Shown piece after piece: positions 24,154 to 33,115 of a DNA stretch of 64,000 nucleotides (the stretch's first letter is position 1; each line of letters starts with the position of its first letter). The stretch spans positions 24,316 through 88,315 of the forward strand of contig NZ_LMKM01000009.1 in the NCBI RefSeq assembly GCF_001421515.1. Reading direction: 5' to 3'. The position numbers and the translations under genes are program-made. Under the pieces are notes generated by a model. The model did not search any database and had not been told where the DNA came from. It saw nothing but the letters and a program-made list of their open reading frames with translations. The stretch is from Pedobacter sp. Leaf216 (GTDB lineage: Bacteria > Bacteroidota > Bacteroidia > Sphingobacteriales > Sphingobacteriaceae).

Positions 24154-26511
24154 ATGCATTTTCCAAGAGTAAAAATGATTAGTTTTTACTGGGAAATGAA
24201 GCAGTATTGTGTTAATAAACAGATTAATTACACACTCCGTATTTTTAAAACTGGTATTGTAATTTCGTCGTTTTTATTGCTTTGCAACGCTGGTTTTGCA
24301 CAAATGAGCGCACCGCAGAAAAAACTAGACAGCCTTTTAAGTTTAAATCAAAAAAATACAAAATCTGATTCGACCAAGATCAAAATATTGACTGAGGTTT
24401 ACCGTCAGTACATGAGGATGCGGAATATTGATAAATCTGAAGAATATTTAGATAAGACGATCCAGCTTGCCCATGAAAAGAACCTAAAGAAATTTTCTGC
24501 AATAGCCTTTTACCGTAGGGCACTGATGTACCATGGCCGTTCTGATTACCAGAAGGCAGAAGAAAACTACCTTAATGCAGTTGCTGAATTTGCTTCAATA
24601 GGTAATCAGGATATGGAAGCCGGAACCTATCTTAACCTTGGTGCGCTTTACGGTAGTATTCCGGATTATGTTAAATCGCTGGATGTAAATCAAAAAGCAA
24701 TTGCGATTTATGAGAAAATGGGCAATGAAACCGACATGGCCAGTTGTTATACCAATATTTCTACCATATATCAAAATTTGGGCAATCAGAGTCAGGCTTT
24801 AGTGTATATGAAAATGGCATTAAAGGTTTTCCTCAAAGATGGTGAAAACACCAGGGGAGTGGCTGTGGTGTATGAATTAATAGGTTCCAACTATTTCGAA
24901 GCCTCAGATAAAGAGCTGATGGAAATGAATGTGTTGCCTAAACAGAAGGTTAAATTGGCTTTGGAGCATTATAATAAATCGCTTAAGGTAGCAGAGGCCA
25001 TTAATGATATCGGGCTTGTGGCTACAGTGAAACGCGATCTTGCTGATATTTACAGTGCTATTGGCGATAATGATGCCGCATTACTTTCTTACCAAAAATC
25101 GGTTGAATTAAATAAAACCAGGGATGATAAGGAATCTTATGCTTCCAGTTTATATGCACTGGGTAATTTTTATCAAAAACAAAATGACCTCGATAACGCC
25201 TTGATCCTGCTTAAAAACAGTTTGAAAATAGCCGAAGACAATAGGTTTCTGGAAATTGAAAAGCAATCCAGTTTATGCTTAAGTGCCGTTTACGAAAAAC
25301 AGAAAGATTACAATAAATCGTTGGCTTATTACAAACAGTATATTGTATTAAGGGATAAAATTTTTGACCAGGAAAAGGAAAAAGAAATCACCAGAAGGCA
25401 AATGCAGATTGATTTTGGCGTAAAAGAACGCGATTATTTAATGAAGCAAAAACTTACGGAAGGAGAGTTAAAAAGACAACAGCAAGAACTTATTCTGCGT
25501 AGGCAACAGTTGGCCTTAAGTGATAAAGAAAACGCCTTAGATTTATTAACGTTCCAAAAAGCAAAGGCCGATCTTGATATTCAGCGTTTGGCACAGGAAG
25601 GTAGATTTGCCAATGCTAAATTTCAGGCACAAATTGCGGCAAGTGTAAAAGATAAACAGATTAGCAAACAGGAGCAACAAATTAAATTTGATTGGCGCGT
25701 AAAAATATTTCTAACCATTGCCGCTACACTAATTTTAATAATAGCCGTGGTTATATTTTTTAACCAGAGAAAAACAACCAGGTTAAATAAAATTATCAAT
25801 AACCAAAAACGCGAACTGGAGCAGTTAAGTAAGGTTAAAGACCGTATTTTTAGTGTGGTAAGTCATGATATGCGTACGCCGGTAAATTCACTGATCTCCT
25901 TTATGCAATTGTTGGAAGGTGGTAATATTGAGCAGGAAAAGTTAAACCGTTACGCCGCTTCCCTTAAAAATAACCTTACCTATACCTCTACAATGATGGA
26001 GAATCTGCTCAATTGGGCGGCAAGTCAGATGCAGGGTTTCAATCCATATTTAGAGTCGCTTGATATACATTATTTGGTAGCTGAGGTGATTAATTCCTTA
26101 CAGGATGTGGCCGGTCAGAAGCATTTAAACATCAATAACCTGGTACCCGAGAAAAGCATTTGTAAAGCAGATGAAAATATGCTTAGCCTGGTGCTGCGCA
26201 ATTTAATAAGCAATGCAATTAAATTTACGCCCAATGGTGGTTTGATTGAAATTACTGCAGCCGGATTGGAAAATTATATGGAGCTAAAAATCTCTGATAA
26301 TGGCATTGGTTTAACACAGGTGCAGGTAAACCATTTTAATAAACCCGGTTACCTTGGTGCTGGAGTGAGTACTTTGGGTACCAATAAAGAAAAAGGCACA
26401 GGTTTAGGTTTACTGCTCTGCCGAACTTTTATCGGTTTAATGGATGGCAAAATCAGTGCTGATGTTAATCCTTCAGGTGGTAGCTACTTTAAAATTATAT
26501 TGAAGAAATAA
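24154..26511 (+). CDS. TPR-domain sensor histidine kinase
   Basis: The 785-residue protein has a signal-like segment (about 30-50, FLLLCNAGFAQ), five to seven TPR units (about 80-410), a coiled coil (about 410-520), one membrane helix (ILIIAVVIFF), a HisKA domain with the phosphorylated His in SVVSHDMRTPVNS, and a HATPase domain (NLISNAIKFTPNGG, SDNGIGL, GTGLGLLLC). Periplasmic TPRs probably sense an envelope or extracellular signal. The start is uncertain among several in-frame Met codons; the second MKQYC may be better. It ends head-on against the LytTR regulator with no spacer, and that regulator is the likely partner. Confidence 0.87.
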   Translation: MHFPRVKMISFYWEMKQYCVNKQINYTLRIFKTGIVISSFLLLCNAGFAQMSAPQKKLDSLLSLNQKNTKSDSTKIKILTEVYRQYMRMRNIDKSEEYLDKTIQLAHEKNLKKFSAIAFYRRALMYHGRSDYQKAEENYLNAVAEFASIGNQDMEAGTYLNLGALYGSIPDYVKSLDVNQKAIAIYEKMGNETDMASCYTNISTIYQNLGNQSQALVYMKMALKVFLKDGENTRGVAVVYELIGSNYFEASDKELMEMNVLPKQKVKLALEHYNKSLKVAEAINDIGLVATVKRDLADIYSAIGDNDAALLSYQKSVELNKTRDDKESYASSLYALGNFYQKQNDLDNALILLKNSLKIAEDNRFLEIEKQSSLCLSAVYEKQKDYNKSLAYYKQYIVLRDKIFDQEKEKEITRRQMQIDFGVKERDYLMKQKLTEGELKRQQQELILRRQQLALSDKENALDLLTFQKAKADLDIQRLAQEGRFANAKFQAQIAASVKDKQISKQEQQIKFDWRVKIFLTIAATLILIIAVVIFFNQRKTTRLNKIINNQKRELEQLSKVKDRIFSVVSHDMRTPVNSLISFMQLLEGGNIEQEKLNRYAASLKNNLTYTSTMMENLLNWAASQMQGFNPYLESLDIHYLVAEVINSLQDVAGQKHLNINNLVPEKSICKADENMLSLVLRNLISNAIKFTPNGGLIEITAAGLENYMELKISDNGIGLTQVQVNHFNKPGYLGAGVSTLGTNKEKGTGLGLLLCRTFIGLMDGKISADVNPSGGSYFKIILKK

Positions 26512-27267
26512 TTATTTTAAAAACCTGGATAAGATTTTTTTATCGATAGATTTCTCCAGCAATTCCTGACGGTTGGATGCACTGATGGGTACAAGGAAAT
26601 TGTGCTCTAAATGCACCTCGTGGTTAGTTAACGTAGTAATATGGTTGATGTTGATAATGTACTGCTTGTGTACCCTTGAAAATATTTTGGATGGCAATTG
26701 TTTTTCAAGGTTTTTCAAACTAACCAAAATAATATGCTTGTCGGAACTTGTAAATAGTTTAGAAAAATCGCCCATACTTTCAATGTAAATCACTTGATCG
26801 TACCTTAATTTGGTAATGCCTTTGGTTTCTCTGAAAAAGAAATGGTCGCCACCTTCCTCATTGGTAGAATTGTCATCATAGGTTTTTTCTTTTCCTACGA
26901 GTTTTTTCAATTCGAGGTATTCAATAGCTTTATTGGTTGCCTTTAATATGCGCTCAAAAGTTGCAGGTTTAACAATGAAATCTAATGCATCAAGATTGAA
27001 ACTTTCTGCTGCATATTCGCTAAATGAGGTGATAAATATAAATAAAGGCTGTTGCTTAAGGCTTTTTAATAAATCCATACCAGATAGTTCGGGCATATCA
27101 ATATCAGAGTAAACAATATCAACGGTATTGGTTGATAAAATTTGTGAAGCCTCGATACCATTATTACATACTGCTATAATGTTTAATGATGGGATTTTTT
27201 TAAGATGCATTTCAATTGCATCTCTTTCTATTTCGTTATCATCAACGATTAAGCAGCTATAGGTCAT
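26512..27267 (-). CDS. LytTR-type response regulator
   Basis: This 251-residue protein has an N-terminal receiver domain with acidic pocket D9/D10, phospho-acceptor D55 in VYSDIDMPELSG, and Lys in IVKPATF. A C-terminal LytTR DNA-binding domain (about 145-245) follows, with FFRETKGITKLRYDQVIYIE and the RVHKQYIININHI element. LytTR domains bind short repeats and control envelope or virulence-type genes. Its stop codon touches the stop of the TPR kinase gene on the opposite strand, making a convergent rather than operonic kinase/regulator pair. Confidence 0.9.
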   Translation of the reverse strand: MTYSCLIVDDNEIERDAIEMHLKKIPSLNIIAVCNNGIEASQILSTNTVDIVYSDIDMPELSGMDLLKSLKQQPLFIFITSFSEYAAESFNLDALDFIVKPATFERILKATNKAIEYLELKKLVGKEKTYDDNSTNEEGGDHFFFRETKGITKLRYDQVIYIESMGDFSKLFTSSDKHIILVSLKNLEKQLPSKIFSRVHKQYIININHITTLTNHEVHLEHNFLVPISASNRQELLEKSIDKKILSRFLK

Positions 27268-27396
27268 TTAGGGATAGGTTATTTTAATTTTAGTGAACAA
27301 CAAAAAACTATACTTAATGTTTCTAATTTACACTAAAATGTAGATTATAATACATGTCAGGTATCAATTTTTTGATAAAGTTGGTATACACTATTA

Positions 27397-28002
27397 TTAG
27401 CGGTGTTTCTTTTCGCCAGTGTATAATTTTTCGCCGGCTTTTATGGCCAATTGGAGGTCGTTCTCTTCTGGTGGCACGGGGCAGCGGTAGCCATCGCTGT
27501 AGGCGCAATAAGGATTATAGGCCTTGTTAAAGTCCAATTCAATCTGGTTATCTTTAATATTTTTGGCATCCAGATCAATATATCTGCCACCTCCATAAGT
27601 TTCTTTATTATTGGTTTCGTCGGTAAATGGAAGAAAAAGATGGTCTTTATAAATCGGATTGGTTGATAGCGAAACACTTCTATACAATGTCATTTGCATT
27701 TTAACACCGTTCAAACTGAAATTTACATGTGCAAACCTGAAATAATCGCTACTTGTTCCGTTAAAAGTTGGCATTTTAAACACTTTTTCATTTTTAAGTA
27801 TTTCTACTTCAGCCAATACCTTATAGGCACTGTCTGCATCAAAAAAGTGCAGGTTTTGCAGGTCTTTCTTTTTAAGCGGAGAATTGTTATCCTTTAAAAA
27901 ATCTGCCTTGTAAGCCTCACGGTGCTGTGCAATCTGCTCAGTATAGGTTTGGGCAAAAGTATTTATACTCACCAGCAGAAATAATATGGTAATGATTCTC
28001 AT
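27397..28002 (-). CDS. Exported DUF1684 protein
   Basis: This 201-residue protein has a short signal peptide (about 1-17, ending TFAQ), then the DUF1684 pattern: an early helix, FFDADSAYKV, the strand-rich centre with YGGGRYIDLDA, and the signature NPYCAYSDGYRCPVPPEEN followed by LQLAIKAGEKLY. The two Cys in the signature are typical. Function of the family is unknown. It starts 2 bases after the aroC stop, so it is at the end of the aromatic gene transcript. That link may be only positional, though tight spacing suggests co-expression. Confidence 0.85.
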   Translation of the reverse strand: MRIITILFLLVSINTFAQTYTEQIAQHREAYKADFLKDNNSPLKKKDLQNLHFFDADSAYKVLAEVEILKNEKVFKMPTFNGTSSDYFRFAHVNFSLNGVKMQMTLYRSVSLSTNPIYKDHLFLPFTDETNNKETYGGGRYIDLDAKNIKDNQIELDFNKAYNPYCAYSDGYRCPVPPEENDLQLAIKAGEKLYTGEKKHR

Positions 28003-28004
28003 GC

Positions 28005-29102
28005 TTAAATTACACTTGCTTTATTTCTTAAAAACTGATCAGCTAAAACCAGGGCGGCCATCGCTTCTACAATTACCACAGCTCTGGGAACCACACATGG
28101 ATCGTGCCTGCCTTTTCCTTTAATTTCTGAAGCTTCACCAGCGGCATTAATGGTTTGCTGGTTGTGCATTATGGTTGCAACAGGTTTAAAAGCTACTTTA
28201 AAAGTAATATCCATTCCGTTAGAAATGCCACCCAAAATACCACCGGCATAATTGGTAGTGGTTTTAAATACTTTAGCATCTGCATTCTTTGGTTGTGGAA
28301 TATCATTGTGTTGCGATCCTCTTAATTCGCTTCCTGCAAAACCAGAGCCATATTCAAAGCCATGTACGGCATTAATACTCAGCATTGCCTTGCCCAAATC
28401 GGCATGTAATTTATCAAAAACAGGCTCTCCTAAACCAGCCGGACAACCCTTTATAACACAACCAATTTTTCCGCCAACGGTATCTCCGTCTTTACGAACT
28501 GAATCAATAAACTCAATCATTTCGTGTGCCGTTGCAGGATCAGCGCAGCGCACAATATTTTCTTCCCTGATTTGAAGTAGCGCAGCTAAATCATTGCTTT
28601 CTAAATTTGGTGCTTCGATAGTACCTACCGAAGTAACGTGAGCAAAAATTTCGATACCCTGCTGTTTTAAAAACAATTTGGCAATTGCACCTGCAGCTAC
28701 ACGGGCAGCTGTTTCACGGGCAGAAGAACGGCCTCCGCCACGGTGATCACGAATACCATATTTTGCATCATAAACATAATCGGCATGGCTCGGACGGTAA
28801 ATATCAACATTGTGGCCATAATCTTTTGAGCGTTGATCTTCGTTCGGAATTAAAAGTGCAATCGGTGTACCTGTACTTTTTCCTTCAAAAATGCCCGACA
28901 AAATCTGAACGGTATCGCTTTCTTTCCTTTGTGTGGTTATTTTGGATTGACCCGGTTTACGTTTATCCAGTTCTGACTGGATAAAATCCATATCAATATC
29001 CAACTGCGCCGGACAGCCGTCAATAATTACCCCAATTGCTACGCCATGAGATTCGCCAAAGGTAGTGATGCGAAATAGTTGCCCGAATGAATTGCCTGCC
29101 AT
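28005..29102 (-). CDS. aroC: Chorismate synthase
   Basis: This 365-residue enzyme shows the family signatures: [18 protein letters not shown] near the N-terminus, [20 protein letters not shown] in the middle and GISNGMDI towards the end. It converts 5-enolpyruvylshikimate 3-phosphate to chorismate using reduced FMN, the seventh shikimate step. Full length with all His and Ser motifs intact. It lies 147 bases downstream of aroA on the same strand, with a repeat-rich spacer, and is followed immediately by DUF1684. Confidence 0.97.
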   Translation of the reverse strand: MAGNSFGQLFRITTFGESHGVAIGVIIDGCPAQLDIDMDFIQSELDKRKPGQSKITTQRKESDTVQILSGIFEGKSTGTPIALLIPNEDQRSKDYGHNVDIYRPSHADYVYDAKYGIRDHRGGGRSSARETAARVAAGAIAKLFLKQQGIEIFAHVTSVGTIEAPNLESNDLAALLQIREENIVRCADPATAHEMIEFIDSVRKDGDTVGGKIGCVIKGCPAGLGEPVFDKLHADLGKAMLSINAVHGFEYGSGFAGSELRGSQHNDIPQPKNADAKVFKTTTNYAGGILGGISNGMDITFKVAFKPVATIMHNQQTINAAGEASEIKGKGRHDPCVVPRAVVIVEAMAALVLADQFLRNKASVI

Positions 29103-29249
29103 ATTATTTAGATGTTAGATTTGAGATAATAGATTTGAGATTTACACCTCAAGCCCTACTCAAATCTAGTTAGCTTGTTGTTTATTTGTCTTAATTTAAT
29201 CTAGTGTTCAACCCTGGTATAGATTCTCTCAAATCTCCTATCTCGTGTC
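29103..29249. repeat. Degenerate AGATTTGAGA repeats between aroA and aroC
   Basis: The spacer carries several copies of (T)AGATTTGAGA at one side and their complements (TCTCAAATCT) at the other, roughly 29109-29145 and 29225-29262. The second cluster runs into the aroA stop region. The copies could fold together into an imperfect hairpin in the aroA-aroC transcript. Confidence 0.5.
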
Positions 29250-30539
29250 TCAAATCTCTTTCACATCAAATCCTGCTTTTTTCAAATCTTCCCAATAATA
29301 TGGATAAGATTTTTCTACTACCTGCATTTCTTCAATTTCAACTTCGTTAATTAATAGTGCAAGTGGTGCAAAAGCCATCGCCATACGGTGGTCTTCGTAG
29401 GTGGCAAACGTAACTTTATCAGGAAAATGAAGATTTTCGGTATTTAAAGTATATATCAGATTTTCTTCTGTAAAAGTAACCCCAATTTTAGCCAATTCGT
29501 TCTGAAGGGCAGCAACACGGTCTGTTTCTTTAATTTTTAAGGTTTCTAAGCCTGTAAAAGCCATATTTTTACCTAAAGCAGCCGCAATAACCACTATAGT
29601 TTGTGCTAAATCAGGGCAGGTTTTTAAGTCTAAAACTTCTTTTGTATCTAAAGTAAGGCCTAAATTGCTAATGGCTATTCCTTTATCGGTTTTGCTGGTA
29701 GCGATGCCAAAAATCTTCATAATATTTTTGATCTGGCTATCGCCCTGCAAACTTTTCTCTTTTAATGCAGGTAAACTAATTTCTGCCTCATCAGCCAGTG
29801 CTGCAATGCTATACCAATAAGATGCTGCACTCCAATCAGGTTCAACAACCAGGGTGCCAGGTTTAAAAGCCTGTGGTTTAATGGTAATCGAATTTCCGTT
29901 CCAGGCATGTTCAATCCCAACTTCGGCAAGCATATCCAAAGTCATATCTACATAAGGCTTTGAAGTAAGTTCGCCTTCAATCTCTAAAGTTAATCCCTGG
30001 GGCAGGATAGGGGCAATCATCAGCAAAGCTGAAATATATTGACTGCTGATATCGCCTTTGATTTTAACTTCGGCTGTTTTTTGGTTTAAAGGGCCAACAA
30101 TGTTTAACGGTGGAAAACCATCTGCTTCCGCATAGGATATGTCAGCTCCGATTGTTCTCAATGCTTCAGCTAAAATCCCTATTGGGCGTTGTTTCATCCG
30201 TTCGGTTCCTGTTAAAAGGAAATTGCCATTTTTGGCGGAAAGATAAGCTGATAAGAAGCGCATGGCAGTACCGGCAGGGCCAACATCAACAAGTTCAGAG
30301 TTTGCAGTTTTCAGTTTAGCTTCTGCTCCTGTATCACTAGTTTCAACACCCAACTTGTTTAAGATACCGTTTAATGTTACCGTATCGGCAGCATTGGAAA
30401 GATTTTCTACTTTAACCAGTTTTTTGCTTAAAGCGCTAATAATCAAAGCCCTGTTGCACTCACTTTTAGAGCCTGTTAATTGGATTTCCGTATCAATATT
30501 CTTGGTTCCTTTAAAAGAAACTAAGGCGTTTTTCGACAT
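29250..30539 (-). CDS. aroA: 5-enolpyruvylshikimate-3-phosphate synthase
   Basis: This 429-residue EPSP synthase carries GSKSECNRALIISAL (substrate phosphate site), VGPAGTAMRFLSA (PEP site), SSQYISALLM, LKIKETDRVAALQ (Glu and Arg) and EDHRMAMAFAPLAL. It condenses shikimate 3-phosphate with PEP, the sixth shikimate step. The length is within the usual range. It is in the same direction as the DAHP synthase gene upstream (175-base spacer with a hairpin) and aroC downstream, so it is part of the aromatic gene cluster. Confidence 0.95.
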   Translation of the reverse strand: MSKNALVSFKGTKNIDTEIQLTGSKSECNRALIISALSKKLVKVENLSNAADTVTLNGILNKLGVETSDTGAEAKLKTANSELVDVGPAGTAMRFLSAYLSAKNGNFLLTGTERMKQRPIGILAEALRTIGADISYAEADGFPPLNIVGPLNQKTAEVKIKGDISSQYISALLMIAPILPQGLTLEIEGELTSKPYVDMTLDMLAEVGIEHAWNGNSITIKPQAFKPGTLVVEPDWSAASYWYSIAALADEAEISLPALKEKSLQGDSQIKNIMKIFGIATSKTDKGIAISNLGLTLDTKEVLDLKTCPDLAQTIVVIAAALGKNMAFTGLETLKIKETDRVAALQNELAKIGVTFTEENLIYTLNTENLHFPDKVTFATYEDHRMAMAFAPLALLINEVEIEEMQVVEKSYPYYWEDLKKAGFDVKEI

Positions 30540-30560
30540 TTTTATTCTGTTTTATTCTTA

Positions 30561-30596
30561 AATGTAGTGTCAGAGATATTCATCTGACACTACATT
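30561..30596 (-). terminator. Perfect 14-bp hairpin before aroA
   Basis: AATGTAGTGTCAGA (30561-30574) and its exact complement (30583-30596) enclose an 8-base loop, 22 bases upstream of the aroA start. No U-tract follows on the minus strand, so it may be an mRNA-stabilising or processing hairpin rather than a true terminator. Confidence 0.4.
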
Positions 30597-30714
30597 ATAT
30601 TGTTTAATATCCAATTGAGTTAATCGAAAACTACCGTAAGGTATTCAACATGCTCAAAATGACATCACTGTAAAACTTAGCTTTAAGCTTTAGTATTTCA
30701 GCTTTTAACCTCAT

Positions 30715-31854
30715 CTACGCTTTAACCTCAGTATGTTGCTCAGCTGCAATGCCTTTTTCAGCTTTGCCTGCATTCATAATTTCAGTTTGTTTACGGATCG
30801 ATTCACCGTGCATCAATTCTAAGAATTTCTCAGTAAAGTTTAAGTCTAATTTTAAAGCTTTTGCAAAAGCATGACCTTTTTTAATGATGGCATCCCAACG
30901 GTTAACCTGTAAAATAGTTACCTGGTTATCACGTTTAAATTCGCCGATTTTCTCAACGATAGCCATACGCTCACCTAATTTCTGTAATAAAATATCATCG
31001 ATTTTATCGATTGATTTACGTAAGTCAGCTAATTTATCAGCAAAAGCTTCGTTTGGCGCTTCTGGTTCACGAACGGTTAAACGATCAACCAATTCAGCTA
31101 AAGCAGCAGGAGTAACTTGTTGTTTAGCATCTGTCCAGGCCACTGAAGGATCTACGTGAGATTCGATCATTAAACCTTGCATATCTAAATCCAATGCTTT
31201 TTGAGAAATGTAAGGGATTAACTCACGGTTACCGCAAATGTGGCTTGGATCGTTAATGATTGGTAACTCAGGGCAAAGTGTTTTTAATTGGATAGCCAGT
31301 TCCCACATTGGTTCGTTACGGAAAGAACTTTTCTCGAATGAAGAGAATCCGCGGTGAATAGCACCAATTTTAGTAATTCCAGCACCGTTAATACGTTCAA
31401 TTGCACCAATCCATAATTGTAAATCAGGGTTAACTGGGTTTTTAATCAATACCGGAACATCATGTCCTTTTAAAGCATCAGCAATTTCCTGAACGGTAAA
31501 AGGGTTTACAGTAGAGCGTGCGCCAATCCATAAAATATCTACACCAGCTGCCAAAGCCTCTTCAACATGTTTTGCATTTGCAACCTCTACAGCTGTTGGT
31601 AAACCAGTTTCTGCTTTAGCACGTTTTAACCACTCTAAACCAATACTTCCAATACCTTCAAATTCTCCCGGACGGGTACGTGGTTTCCAGATGCCAGCTC
31701 TCAATACCGATACTTTACCAGTAGCAGCTAATAAATGTGCTGTAGTTAATAATTGTTCTTCAGTTTCTGCACTGCAAGGACCAGAAATGATTAATGGTTC
31801 GTTGTTTACGTTTAACCAGGTGTTTAATGGTTGGATGTTTAAATTAAGTTTCAT
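30715..31854 (-). CDS. Bifunctional DAHP synthase / chorismate mutase
   Basis: The 379-residue protein has an N-terminal type I-beta DAHP synthase (about 10-260) with GPCSAETEEQL, RAGIWKPRTRPGEFEG, IGARSTVNPF, IHRGFSS and INDPSHICGNRE. An AroQ-type chorismate mutase helix bundle follows (about 265-350), with LRKSIDKIDDILLQKLGERM and the Arg/Lys set VEKIGEFKRDN. It makes the first shikimate intermediate from erythrose 4-phosphate and PEP, and converts chorismate to prephenate. Mutase fusion is often used for feedback control of the synthase. It is 111 bases downstream of pheA in the same orientation and probably shares the pheA promoter and attenuator. Confidence 0.92.
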   Translation of the reverse strand: MKLNLNIQPLNTWLNVNNEPLIISGPCSAETEEQLLTTAHLLAATGKVSVLRAGIWKPRTRPGEFEGIGSIGLEWLKRAKAETGLPTAVEVANAKHVEEALAAGVDILWIGARSTVNPFTVQEIADALKGHDVPVLIKNPVNPDLQLWIGAIERINGAGITKIGAIHRGFSSFEKSSFRNEPMWELAIQLKTLCPELPIINDPSHICGNRELIPYISQKALDLDMQGLMIESHVDPSVAWTDAKQQVTPAALAELVDRLTVREPEAPNEAFADKLADLRKSIDKIDDILLQKLGERMAIVEKIGEFKRDNQVTILQVNRWDAIIKKGHAFAKALKLDLNFTEKFLELMHGESIRKQTEIMNAGKAEKGIAAEQHTEVKA

Positions 31855-31965
31855 GATGATGGGTTTGTTTAAATCCGTATTCCTTAAGCGGATGTCTGGA
31901 ATTATATTTTAATTATTTTATATTATGAATTGGATGTTCTGCTATTTTATTCGGGCTCCCGAGTA

Positions 31966-32799
31966 TTATACTTTATCATTCTTTTGGTATTCGCCAAGTA
32001 TATTAAAGTTTGAAGTATATTTTAATGCTTTTCTAATTGCTTTATCATACTTCTCTGTGCTTGGCCACTCTAAATCAACATAAAAGTAATATTCGTTTCT
32101 TTTACCCAATACCGGCATAGATTGTATTTTTGTTAAGCTTACATCCTGTTCGGCAAAGATGTTTAAAACGGTAGCCAAGGAGCCTGCTTTGTGGCCAACC
32201 TGAAAACAGATTGATGCTTTGTTTATTCTCTTTCCTTCGTCTGTTTTATCTTTTTTAAGGATCAGAAAGCGCGTATAGTTTTTCTTATTGGATTCTACCC
32301 GGCGTTCCAGAATGTTTAATCCGTATAATTCTGATGCTAAGCTGTTAGCAATGGCCATTGTATCCGTTAATTTTTCATCCTGGATACGTTTTGCGCAGGC
32401 AGCAGTATCATTGCTCTCTACAATTTTAATATGCGGGTAATCGTAAAAGAAATCGATACATTGGCGGATGGCGATCGGGTGGGAGGTAACCACTTTAATG
32501 TCTTCAAATTTTACACCCGGTAGTGCCATTAAGTGCAATTGAATAGGAAGGTAAACTTCGCCTACAACTGAAAATCCATAATCGCGGATTAAAGTGTAAT
32601 TGGGTAATAAACTGCCTGCTATGGAGTTTTCTATAGCCATTACCACAAAGTCGGCTTCATTTTTCTCAAGCTTGTCGCAGGTTTCTTTAAAAGAATTACA
32701 CTCAACAGTTTCGATGTTTTTACCAAAGAATTTGTAAGCGGCTTCTTCGTGGAAAGATGCTTTAATACCCTGAATTGCTACTCGTTTTGTCGTTTCCAT
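31966..32799 (-). CDS. pheA: Prephenate dehydratase
   Basis: The 277-residue protein has the dehydratase domain (about 5-185) with AIENSIAGSLLPNYTLI and the catalytic Thr region NKKNYTRFLILKK, followed by an ACT domain (about 195-270; GSLATVLNIFAEQDVSLT). It turns prephenate into phenylpyruvate for phenylalanine synthesis. The ACT motif that binds Phe, usually ESRP, reads QSMP here; I recall similar sequences in other Bacteroidota. It is the first gene of the aromatic transcript and is preceded by a Phe/Tyr-rich leader and attenuator (32814-32944). The chorismate mutase is supplied by the next gene. Confidence 0.95.
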   Translation of the reverse strand: METTKRVAIQGIKASFHEEAAYKFFGKNIETVECNSFKETCDKLEKNEADFVVMAIENSIAGSLLPNYTLIRDYGFSVVGEVYLPIQLHLMALPGVKFEDIKVVTSHPIAIRQCIDFFYDYPHIKIVESNDTAACAKRIQDEKLTDTMAIANSLASELYGLNILERRVESNKKNYTRFLILKKDKTDEGKRINKASICFQVGHKAGSLATVLNIFAEQDVSLTKIQSMPVLGKRNEYYFYVDLEWPSTEKYDKAIRKALKYTSNFNILGEYQKNDKV

Positions 32800-32813
32800 T
32801 TTTGCGTTAAAAC

Positions 32814-32846
32814 AAAAAAGTCCCGGCTGTTTGCCGGGACTTTTTT
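32814..32846 (-). terminator. Attenuator terminator upstream of pheA
   Basis: On the minus strand, AAAAAAGTCCCGGC, loop AAACA and GCCGGGACTTTTTT form a perfect 14-bp stem (8 GC-rich plus 6 A-T pairs) ending in six T, 14 bases before the pheA ATG. Because it lies upstream of pheA and downstream of a promoter and leader frame, it is placed to control pheA rather than to end it. Confidence 0.85.
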
Positions 32847-32893
32847 ATACATTTTAATATTTTTATATATCTTTTTGCATATTAGCCCCGGCT
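32833..32893 (-). promoter_or_regulatory. pheA antiterminator pairing
   Basis: GCCGGGGCT (32892-32884), at the end of the leader frame, can pair with AGTCCCGGC (32841-32833), the 5' arm of the terminator: eight Watson-Crick pairs and one G-U pair. This would prevent the terminator from forming when the ribosome stalls on the upstream Phe/Tyr codons. Confidence 0.8.
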
Positions 32894-32944
32894 CTCACTA
32901 AAATAGTAAAAGTAACCAAAGTAATATGTGTTAAAATTTTTCAT
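32882..32944 (-). CDS. pheA leader peptide, Phe/Tyr-rich
   Basis: Twenty codons from the ATG at 32944 to TAA at 32884-32882. The product has four Phe and five Tyr, with residues 7-15 reading YYFGYFYYF, followed by SESRG. Such concentration of the two amino acids made by this pathway is the hallmark of a transcription attenuation leader peptide. The start lies about 13 bases after the predicted transcription start. The last codons overlap the antiterminator segment, so a ribosome reaching the stop would block it. Confidence 0.85.
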   Translation of the reverse strand: MKNFNTYYFGYFYYFSESRG

Positions 32945-32961
32945 TCTTTTTTTTGTTGAGC

Positions 32962-32992
32962 CAAATGTAGGGAACAAAATTTAATTTGTCAA
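32962..32992 (-). promoter_or_regulatory. pheA promoter
   Basis: On the minus strand TTG (32992-32990), a 20-base spacer and TACATTTG (32969-32962) match the Bacteroidota -33/-7 pattern. Transcription would begin near 32957, just before the leader peptide frame. Confidence 0.7.
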
Positions 32993-33115
32993 TAGTAAAA
33001 CGAAAATATTTTTAATAAAATTTAATTTTGTTAAAAATGATCTTAATGGGTTTTAGGTATAAATCGTGCTTTTTGATGTAATCAGGCAAAATTTAAAATG
33101 GTTTGAGGGGTGAAT

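Noticed and set aside
32814..32846. Terminator of the exported protein gene at 33116-33736
   Set aside because: It lies 270 bases beyond that gene's stop, with a promoter-like pair and a complete leader frame in between, so attenuation of pheA explains it better. A double role is not excluded.
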